Shown here piece by piece: positions 55,025 through 64,000 of a stretch of DNA of 64,000 bases. Position 1 is the first letter of the stretch; each line of letters starts with the position of its first letter. The notes beneath the pieces were generated by a model. The model had not been told where the DNA came from. It saw only the letters and a list, made by a program, of their open reading frames with translations, and did no database searches. Both the position numbers and the translations under genes were made by a program. The DNA lies in assembly GCA_025093985.1 (NCBI GenBank), contig JACAAK010000003.1, forward strand, positions 2,728,001 through 2,792,000, given 5' to 3'. This stretch comes from Calvatia gigantea (taxonomy: Eukaryota; Basidiomycota; Agaricomycetes; Agaricales; Lycoperdaceae).

Positions 55025-56014
55025 TCATGCATCACGGCGGGACCCCATGTGCTGCTTGAATTGTTGCTTCTTGTTGTTGCAGGGCATCGCGAAGTCGAAC
55101 GAACTTGAAGAGGCTGTCAGGTCGCTACGATCAATGGCATCTAAATAATGGCATACCCGTTGCTCCTCTTGGAGGATCCGCTCTTTCATCTGTTTATCCA
55201 GTTTTTCCATGTGAATAAGAAGTGACTGAGAGAAGAAGGCGGTCTATGTCAGCAAAGATTGACATATGCGAGGCACACCTACCCGGATAGAGCGGCTATT
55301 GAGACCAGGATAGCTCGAGATACGCTCAAGGGATGGAGGTTCAAAGCCAATGAGACGGCAGTGTTCATGGAGAAAAATGACATAATGTTCCAGACACTCG
55401 AGGTAATACCTTTTCTTCTCGTGTGGGGTGATGGCTTCCTGAGTCGTGTCCGAATCATTAGGAGTGAGAGCAGCGAACGAGCTATTTGGGGTCGTCATGG
55501 TGTCCATGACGGAGTATTCTGTGTATGTAGCCAACAAAGACGCCTCCGGAGTGAAATCATCACAATCAGGGCATGTGCGGGGTGAAGGTGGCTCTGGGTG
55601 TGTTTTATCGTTAGATAATTCAACCAGTAATTCACTGGGAGTCAAGAACGTCGACTGCGACGGTGTAATAGATTGGGGTGGCGGGGGGTAACTGCGACCA
55701 ACTTGTATTATAGATTGATACTTATCCGGTCCAGTAAAATGTGGAACAGAGAGTTCCTCCCGTGCAGATATCCTTACTTCGCTTGAATAGTAAGAGTTGC
55801 TTCGAAGAAGGGGTGGGCGCCCAAGCATGGGAACAGGGGCGTGGAGGTGCAGGAGATCTGGTCTTTGACCAGGCGTCGCTCCCGCCAAATAAGCAGAGGT
55901 CTCTCCGCAGAGGGGTGCGTTGTTTGCAGGTGCGCAGGGAGTGCCACACCAGTTCTCATGAGGGACCCTGGCGACACCTTGCTCGTCTGTTGGCCCGCAT
56001 AGGTAAGAGCCCAC
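55025..56014 (-). CDS. Unrecognised protein with a C-terminal coiled coil (5' exon not placed)
   Basis: Two exons are clear. The larger (to 56014) reads VGSYLCGPTDEQGVARVP, a Ser/Pro/Thr-rich middle (PPPPQSITPSQSTFLTPSEL, RTCPDCDDFTPEASLLATYT) and a folded-looking end, ECLEHYVIFLHEHCRLIGFE and PPSLERISSYPGL. It joins across GG|GTAGGT...CTCTCAG to SLLIHMEKLDKQMKERILQE, a charged coiled coil, then HYLDAIDRSDLTA and a stop at 55025-55027. The CPDC pair might bind metal but is isolated. I cannot name a family. The true start probably lies in 56015-56470, where several minus-strand open segments occur. Confidence 0.5.
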
Positions 56015-56540
56015 CTCATGGTTTCCGGTGAGACCTTGCTAAGTAGTGCAGAGTGTTACTAGCCACTGATGAAAGGTAATCGTACCGCAACTCACATGAT
56101 CGGCTCCATGAATGCAGAGACTCAGCGAGTGGTCTTGAGTGAAGGTCTGGTAACTGACACGCAGTACATGCTCCATACGGACCAGTCGGTGATTGTAGGA
56201 TAAGAAGACGGGGGTTGGACAGAGTACTCAAAAGACCCCAGCAGTGATATAGGTTTAAACGTCGAAGAAGTAACGGGTCTGTGGCAGAATCCTGCGGTAA
56301 TGCGCCCAAGTCCAGCCAAATCCTAGGCATGGATTTCTGTCTCTACACGTAATAGGGAACAGTACCAAAGTGTTGGCTGCGCCTTGGCGGATTGTACTTG
56401 CTGATTGGGGTAATATATGCCTACACATCAGGCAGCGAAGGCGGGAAGCAGGGTCGCAACGCAAAATGTTAATGAAGTTGTCCCAGATTGACTTGCCGAT
56501 TTAGAAGATAAATTCAGGGACCTCGAGAGAAGGGAACTGT

Positions 56541-56565
56541 GATCGATGATCGATGATCGATGATC
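56541..56565 (+). repeat. GATCGAT tandem, 3.6 copies
   Basis: Perfect period-7 array of GATCGAT, 25 bp long. Each unit contains the palindrome ATCGAT, so the array is also self-complementary in part. Intergenic. Confidence 0.65.
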
Positions 56566-57370
56566 TCTGAGATATCGTGGTACGGGAAGAAAGCACCCCA
56601 GCAGGGAAAACAGATATATACCACGTAAATGAGCACGTCCTACAAACAAACCGAATAGAGTATAGCCTGTTTAGGAGCAGTCAGGCATTATCCCGCTGGG
56701 TCGGTCAAGATTTAATATTTATCCTGTCGTTCTAGATTTTTGGTGGACACCGCAATTGGCACAAGAAGCGGAGAATAAAGAGCCCAAGAACTCTTGTGCA
56801 AAGAAGGAATCCCGTCATCCCACTCAATCGACCCAGGGAAAAAGTGTCCGGCAGTAGCACGCCTCCCATTATCCTGTGCCTCAAATCACCAATTCTTGCA
56901 TCGAGCCGTCGGGCGGACTAATCGTGTTTTGCTCTTGGGCGATGAAAAATGGTCGCACATATCGTTAGAACTTGACGAGCCTCAGCGATCCAGCATTCAA
57001 CGTTCAACACTCAATATTTATTTTTCCAATAGTCCCAGAGTCGGGTCTGGGGAATTTCGAGATGGTTTCAGGGTTCTTGCTAGTTCGGGTACCATCCAAC
57101 CGAAATCGGGAACTGTCTTTCCAGGTTTGGTAACTGAACGATGTTCGGTCATGATAGGTGCCGGGGTCTCTGAAATCGGTGCCAATTCGCGCAGGATCTG
57201 AACGTGAATATCTGGTAGCCAATGCACAGATCAAGCGTATAGTTTACCTGTGCAGTAAACGCCGACATTCGCCCCGCCACTTTATCACCAAGTCCAGTTT
57301 TATTCATTCAAAGACTGGGCACTTCCTCGGTTCATCCGAGATCCCACCATGCAAGCCGATAAACTTACAT

Positions 57371-57376
57371 ATATAA
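57371..57376 (+). promoter_or_regulatory. TATA box upstream of the small leucine-zipper-like gene
   Basis: TATAAA inside ACATATATAAATTTG, 75 bp upstream of the proposed ATG at 57446. Confidence 0.5.
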
Positions 57377-57445
57377 ATTTGCGGACGGCGTATGCGCTTA
57401 CGGACACTCAAGCGTGATTTTTCTTCGTGGCCCACATACCTTCTC

Positions 57446-58224
57446 ATGCACAAAAACGCGCCAACACCTCCACCCTCTTGGGTTGCCTCCTCTGTAGCAC
57501 CACACCGTTCACATTATTACCTCTCGTCTTCAAGGAGGTCCTCGGGTTCCGCCATTGACCCTCATCCCGCTCCACTTCAGACTTCCCGCAAATACTTTGC
57601 ACAAACTTTATCAAGCAAGCTACGCATTGCTCATCCATATGCCCGACTGTTTGCTAAAAAGGACGACACCAAGAGACGTCGAATCTGGAACCACGCACTG
57701 GAAAAGTCAATATTCAGTCCTTGCGAGCTGTGCGTCGGTCATGAATAAACTTCGCGTCCGGTGACAATGAACTGACCAACTAGGTCGACGCTTGGAGCGC
57801 CCATTCGACGCACTATGTACATCGCAAGCCTTGAGGTTCACATCGATCAATTGCACGCCCAGCTCGGCAGGTGCGTGGACGTTAAACGAAACAGATTGTC
57901 CCGCATTAAATCAGGCCCAGCATCGATTGTTATCCTATTTCATTAGCCGAGTTGGAGCATCTTCGAGGCCTGAACTCCAAGACTGCCAAGGTTCGTTGTC
58001 ATTTCCGCTGCCAATCGCACTTCTCGTTGATGTGGCACAGAGCTCGGTATGTACTCTCCAACACGAAGTTTCAGTTGCTCGACTCAAACTCCTCGAGCTG
58101 GAGCGGGCAGTGAGTTTTTGGGCGACTTGACCGGTTGTGATTATCTGACGAAAGACAGAACGCGGAATTAGAGGGCCTACTCCACGCTTCAAACAAAATC
58201 CCCGATTTTCGTTGTAATTTGTAG
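57446..58224 (+). CDS. Small unrecognised protein with basic region and leucine-rich coiled coil
   Basis: It starts MHKNAPTPPPSWVASS. A Ser/Arg-rich stretch leads to LSSKLRIAHPYARLFAKKDD and TKRRRIWNHALEKSIFSP. Then comes STLGAPIRRTMYIASLEVHI with DQLHAQL, followed by AELEHLRGLNSKTAK, VSVARLKLLELERANAELEG and the end NKIPDFRCNL at TAG 58222-58224. Leucines at roughly seven-residue steps from IASLEVHI on suggest a long coiled coil next to a basic patch, so a bZIP-like DNA-binding role is possible, but the classical bZIP basic signature is not seen. The junction HAQL|AELE keeps frame only if the donor is GCAGGT (G|GCAGGT); with the GT two bases on, the reading frame changes. Confidence 0.6.
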
Positions 58225-58925
58225 GACAGCTTGTTGATTCTTTCTGTAGTACAGTGGCAACATCGCGCTTACAGATGGGAGGTATTCTTAATGTGTGGCT
58301 ATAAGTGAAAACGATGGCTGGGTCAGTTAATAATCAATGATGAGGCCTTGAGGGCGTTCCCTAGATCTCAAAAATGCGGCCTTTCGAGTGTAGGTTGTCC
58401 AAGCTGGCTGTTAAGTGTCAAACGAGGTGGAGTCCATGTTGCGAAAGGCTTAAGATTTTAGTATCGGATTCGCAACCCTGTACACCTATTGACTGAGAAC
58501 GTACTCTTAGTTTGTCGTACGTCATCCCTTCCAAGAAATAATACTTTCTAACATACGTGCTGGCATTGACAGTAAGTGTGGGACCACAGAATCCCAGGGG
58601 CGGCCCCGACCGAATATGGTCCCACAAGAAGTACTTTCTGGGGTCTGGTGAAGGATCGGGGAGTGGAAGGTATATGAGGGACAGAATTACAATGGGAAAG
58701 GTAAATGCCACTTAGAGTATTGTGTAATTTCCTCTCGGGGATTATCGATCATCAATCAATATGGGTGGACCGCGCAAAGCCTTGTAAAAAGAGGGAGAGG
58801 AAAGAGGGGGAGTCCTTTGGGGCGTGTGACTAGAACGTGGTACATACAATTGCAAGATGTCCGAATCTTCGACAAGTGTTCGAGTCAAAACTAGGAACGA
58901 GGCGACCTGACAGAAACATACACAC
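58225..58925. other. 701 bp between convergent genes, nothing firm
   Basis: Contains a 97-codon minus-strand open frame (58418-58711) beginning with a hydrophobic MAFTFPIVILSLIYLPL segment, but without splice partners or a family motif, so it is not called. Confidence 0.4.
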
Positions 58926-59694
58926 CTATTGTTCGTCATCCTCGACCGCGAATTTGTGCTTTATCCTTGAGGCGACTTCGGTCATGCCCCGACCACTTCC
59001 TGTAACACCAACTATAGAAAAGGTTTAGCATCGGTGCTTCAAGTTTGTAGAGGAACTAACCTTTTCCTGTCGGATTGTCTGGGGTCTTAAAGATGCTCGT
59101 ACCGGTAATCCCGGCTATGTGAACACCTTTCTTCTCCGACTTCTTAGCAAACTTCTGCCAACTCGCTTGCTTCTGCGTCTGCTCCTTTGCTTTGGCAGCT
59201 CTTACTTCAAGCTTTTTTTCATTTTTCTTCTTTTTCCTCTCCCTTTCTTCTTCCTCCACCTTCGTGAGTTTACGCTTGTTGGATGACTGGACAGTATTCG
59301 AATAATTCGGAGGGATTGCTTTCAAGTCGGCTGCTTTGACTAACTCTGTCGTATTATAGCCCTTGAAGACAATGCTGTACACCCGATTCTCTGCTGAGCC
59401 GCCGACTGACGTGATCCGGGCTGGATACCAAGCGTTATCCTTGGAGTACTTTGCCAGGCACTCATCTCCAGCAGACCATGCATGGGCGGGCGTCGCTGTT
59501 GCCGATCGACGTGAAGCTTCGGCCTTGGATGATGACGCTGCCTCTGCTTGGGCTATGGCAGCCTCAGTGAGTTGAATAAGCTCTTTGAGTTCTGAGCGCA
59601 GGGAAACGAGTTCCGCATTTTCGGGGTCGGTGGATAGAACTGCTTCAACTTGGGATAATTGGACTTGATATGTTTCTAGATCCGCCTTGTCCAT
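58926..59694 (-). CDS. Tudor-domain splicing factor SPF30/SMNDC1 homologue
   Basis: A spliceosome assembly factor that binds dimethyl-arginine on Sm proteins. ATG at 59692-59694: MDKADLETYQVQLSQVEAVL, then STDPENAELVSLRSELKELI (N-terminal helix typical of the family). The Tudor domain is SAGDECLAKYSKDNAWYPAR, ITSVGGSAENRVYSIVFKGY and NTTELVKAADLKAI, which keeps the aromatic cage residues W, Y, Y and N. A Lys/Glu-rich helix follows, then WQKFAKKSEKKGVHIAGITG and TSIFKTPDNPTGKG, with a last exon VGVTGSGRGMTEVASRIKHK ending EDDEQ at TAG 58926-58928. This order matches SMNDC1. An upstream in-frame ATG at 59802 would add 36 residues with no family match. Confidence 0.88.
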
Positions 59695-59894
59695 TGAACA
59701 ATCGAGGTGTTGGTATGAATAGGATGGCTGACGGCTAAGGAGGGATGATGCAGATGCGTTACCAGACAGAGTGAGCGTGGGAATTATACCCACCAGAGGC
59801 AATGCAGATCCATTGGAGAAAACAGATTAACCGAGAAGATTTAACTATTCCAATAAGGATAGTGGATACACGAATATTTGAACCCAAGTAGCAC

Positions 59895-61801
<1,907 letters not shown>

Positions 61802-61944
61802 GGCGGCTTTGACTTGATGGAGGATCTGGGGCAAAAAAGTGTTTGTGACTGAGGTCGGTGTTGTTTACTTGTCACACTGATTAATGAGGACATCATGCAC
61901 ATTAAATCGCCTTCCATTGCTACCCGATACCAACTCCCCAGGGA

Positions 61945-62868
61945 ATGAGTAGGAGGAGCGGTCGTGTTCGCCGAGCCATCAGTGTGTGTACCCGTTCAGG
62001 AGAAACCCTACTTATGGCTGACGTACTAAATACCAGGCCGACTCGGGAGAGCTGTTAGCCTGTCTGAAAGAAGTTTCCTTGTGAGTCCCAAACTCTTTTC
62101 CGTTGAAAGGTGACACAGTTGTGTCGATATCAACAGACCATTCCTCAAAGTTGCCTGTGGTTCAGAGCTGAGGGAAAGAGGAAAAGGCGGCCATTTGGGA
62201 CCTCTTTGAGGTGAACATGTTTGACTTGTACGCTTATTACAGTCCACAGAGTACAGTACAGGGATTAACATGATGCCTCAGGTACTCTAACTCGTCCTTC
62301 GGTTGGAAACCTGCGAAGCGAAAGAAGGAGCTATTTCACAACCTGTCCCGGTTCCTGATCGTGTATGGCTCCGGAGCGAGAACTGAAGTGCTCGCCTTCT
62401 GTATGTTTCGGTTCGAAAACGAAGAAGGGGAAAACGTCGTGTATTGGTAATGTGCAGTAACGGGACAAAGGTGCCGGATCAGTAAAGCTGACTGGAGCAG
62501 CTACGACATCCAGATATCCTCTAAGTACCGCCGGACTGGCATTGGCAAGAAACTGATTGAGGTCCTGCGGATAATCGGCAAGGCGTTCGAGATGGAGAAG
62601 GTTGCTTTGACGGTGCTGAAAGGTCTGCCATTCTCAATAGCTGATAGTGTTTCTCGCATTGAAAGTGCACAAGCCAACACGAAGGCTGTTGCATTCTATG
62701 GCGCGTGCGGGTACGTAGTACCTTGCGGACCACATTGTACGATTTACTTAGTTCAACAGTTTCGAAATCGATCCCGCCTCACCCAGCCTATATCTGCCCG
62801 AGGATGATCCAAGTAGGGAGGGTTATGATTACGAAATTTTGTCGAAGGTCATTCATTCATCGGCGTAA
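61945..62868 (+). CDS. NAT4: N-alpha-acetyltransferase 40 (NatD/Nat4, histone H4/H2A N-terminal)
   Basis: A GNAT enzyme that acetylates the N-terminal Ser of histones H4 and H2A. The clear part is INRPFLKVACGSELRERGK, AAIWDLFEVNMFDLYSNSSF, GWKPAKRKKELFHNLSRFLI, VLAFCMFRFENEEG, YDIQISSKYRRTGIGKKLIE (acetyl-CoA loop RRTGIG), MEKVALTVLKANTKAVAFYG, and GFEIDPASPSLYL with DYEILSKVIHSSA, ending at TAA 62866-62868. DLYSNSSFGW and YEILSK are NAA40 signatures. The start is uncertain: ATG 61945 (MSRRSGRVRRAI) is my best guess. One extra A in the AAAA run at 62182-62185 breaks the frame between RERG and KAAIW. Confidence 0.82.
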
Positions 62869-62974
62869 CTTAGCTGTTATCAATAACAGGTGTTGTGTGA
62901 TATTGTTTGGCTAAGGCTTCCTCAGGCTTCCGAGTTGCTTTCAGCGCCAGGAAGCCGTTTTGACCATCGAAATA

Positions 62975-63418
62975 ATGTTGTCGACAACCACTCGTGCTGT
63001 ACGTCCTTGCTTGCGTCGTATACAAGGTCGTCGCTTTGCCTCACACGAGGCTCCCCAATACAATGAGCCCTCGGGCTACCTCTTTGGTGAAAAGGCAGGC
63101 CATTGCAGAGTTTCTAGCTTAGGCCTGGACTTACCGGTTAACCTTTCAGCCCCTGGCACCAGGTCAGAAACGCGTGAAGGAGGACTGGGAGAACATTTGG
63201 TATTGGGGAATGTTTGGCTCTATGGGATTTGCAGCAGTAATGTTGTACTACAAGCCAGATACCAGGTTCGCTTCAAACTGTTATTCCTCTGACTCGACGA
63301 TGCTAACTTGCCCTCAAGTATACAAACTTGGGCTCTCGAGGAGGCCAAGAGTAGAATGGAGGCTCGAGGGGAGAGATACAAGTATGAACCATCATCGCTG
63401 TCGTCAACTACTTCATGA
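62975..63418 (+). CDS. NADH:ubiquinone oxidoreductase ESSS/NDUFB11 subunit
   Basis: A single-helix accessory subunit of complex I, in the inner mitochondrial membrane. Presequence MLSTTTRAVRPCLRRIQGRR, then FASHEAPQYNEPSGYLFGEK. After an intron comes PLAPGQKRVKEDWENIWYWG, the membrane helix MFGSMGFAAVMLYYKPDT and, after another intron, SIQTWALEEAKSRMEARGER with the end SSLSSTTS at TGA 63416-63418. Length and layout match fungal ESSS subunits. The first intron (63095-63149) has a GC donor (AAG|GCAGGC). No frame damage seen. Confidence 0.9.
63095..63149 (+). other. GC-AG intron in the complex I ESSS subunit gene
   Basis: GYLFGEK joins PLAPGQKRVKEDWEN, contiguous in this family, across AAAAG|GCAGGC...TTTCAG, 55 bp. 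No in-frame GT donor is available. Confidence 0.75.
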
Positions 63419-63566
63419 TGGTTTTTCTCGAATCTTTCCATATAATATATATCGCGCTTCATCTATATTTTTGGACACCCGGGGCATGGACAAAGATTAT
63501 GATACTCTAGATGAATCCAAAGCTCGCAGAAAACAACTTCTAATGACAAATGTTCTTGTGGGGAAA

Positions 63567-64000
63567 TCATTGTTCCTCAACGAATTTGGTGTAGGCTTCT
63601 TCTGTGAGGAGATTGTCTATCTCTGACGGATTCGACAATTTAATTTTGCAAAGCCATCCTGTGCAGTCATAAGTTAGCCCTGGGCTCAGTATTCAACGTG
63701 TTTGATCTTACCATCTTCCTCAGCAGACTTATTGAGCAAGTTAGGTTGGTCTCCAAGTTTTTCGTTGACCTCTTCGATGGTGCCCGAAACGGGAGAATAC
63801 TGTTCGGAGAAGCCGGTTGTTAATAAACCGAACCCGGTGTTGAAAGGTGACTTACAATATCGGAAGCTGCCTTCACACTCTCTACGGCGCCAATAGGATC
63901 TGAACAAACTCAGTAGCGTTCCAACGTGTCCACCATAGCGTAGAGACCAACCATTTTGATCAACCTTTTTCCCAATTTTTGGCAATTCCACGAACACGAC
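63567..64000 (-). CDS. GCV3: Glycine cleavage system H protein, 5' part outside the window
   Basis: A lipoyl carrier of the mitochondrial glycine decarboxylase. Reading inward from the right edge: VVFVELPKIGKKVDQN, then DPIGAVESVKAASDI, with the Lys of ESVKAASD being the lipoylated residue. Next is YSPVSGTIEEVNEKLGDQP with NLLNKSAEEDG, and finally WLCKIKLSNPSEIDNLLTEE with AYTKFVEEQ ending at TGA 63567-63569. Three introns with normal GT-AG borders give perfect family continuity; failing to remove the last one would give a false stop at 63686. The start and presequence lie beyond 64000. Confidence 0.92.

Larger units (their letters stand above)
56015..57445. other. 1.4 kb with no confident gene; may hold 5' exons of the preceding minus-strand gene
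   Basis: Minus-strand open segments at 56016-56464 could be leader exons of the gene ending at 55025 but show no motif. The remaining 56470-57370 looks non-coding. A GATCGAT tandem lies at 56541-56565. Confidence 0.4.

Noticed and set aside
57004..57234. Minus-strand open frame with loosely repeated RDPGT/RPDSGT phrases
   Set aside because: The similarity between the units is weak and there is no gene context; probably chance in non-coding DNA.
58418..58711. 97-codon minus-strand frame with a hydrophobic start
   Set aside because: No splice partners, no family motif and no promoter signal; left as intergenic.
63686..63997. 103-codon minus-strand frame as a complete protein
   Set aside because: It reads through three introns of the H-protein gene; only parts of it are exonic.

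Overview
This is a 64 kb piece of a nuclear fungal chromosome. Short genes lie on both strands and are broken by many introns of about 50-60 bp with GT(R)NGT donors. The gene content points to a basidiomycete, most likely an agaricomycete: mitochondrial-type acyl carrier protein, complex I ESSS subunit, NatD acetyltransferase, DPBB and GH5 mannanase secreted proteins, a P450 and a Dbl-type RhoGEF. I see no rRNA, tRNA, CRISPR, virus-like gene or intact transposon. Products were recognised by eye from family motifs, and exon joins were worked out by hand from conserved protein continuity plus GT/GC...AG borders, so exon edges are inferred.

Layout. 1-14 kb: the 3' end of an unrecognised secreted protein; a Zn2Cys6 regulator; prephenate dehydratase (phenylalanine synthesis); a cytochrome P450 (-) that shares a 131 bp promoter with YTH1 (mRNA 3'-end processing); a YjbQ/UPF0047 protein; a second Zn2Cys6 regulator with related gene structure. 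14-30 kb: a small membrane protein (-), a DH/PH RhoGEF, an NGL-type RNA exonuclease (-) divergent from an M16 metallopeptidase, a NUFIP1/Rsa1 snoRNP factor (-), a three-KH protein (-) and ribosomal protein uL13 (-). 30-47 kb: mitochondrial ACP, an SMP-30 family protein, mitochondrial bL17, an AIM6-like phosphodiesterase (-), a small unknown protein (-), a MARVEL membrane protein (-), an NPC2/ML lipid-transfer protein, a GH5 mannanase (-), IPI1 and a DPBB secreted protein (-). 47-64 kb: eIF3h (-), a CDF zinc transporter, a probable Mediator MED5 (-), two unrecognised coiled-coil proteins, SPF30/SMNDC1 (-), RIO2 kinase (-), NAA40/NatD, NDUFB11/ESSS and the 3' part of glycine-cleavage H protein (-).

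How the genes relate. There is no obvious metabolic cluster. Many genes serve ribosome and RNA metabolism (uL13, bL17m, IPI1, RIO2, NUFIP1/Rsa1, NGL, YTH1, SPF30, eIF3h) or mitochondria (ACP, complex I, bL17m, GcvH), which reads as housekeeping chromosome. Secreted or surface functions are interspersed (mannanase, DPBB, NPC2, MARVEL).

Three sequence-level signals stand out. (1) At least six introns have GC donors. (2) There is a 5-nt exon inside a zinc-cluster codon block and an 18-nt exon carrying the P450 ExxR glutamate. (3) Single extra bases repeatedly break otherwise conserved frames in essential genes, nearly always as +1 insertions, which suggests residual assembly indels and should be settled before any gene here is called a pseudogene.
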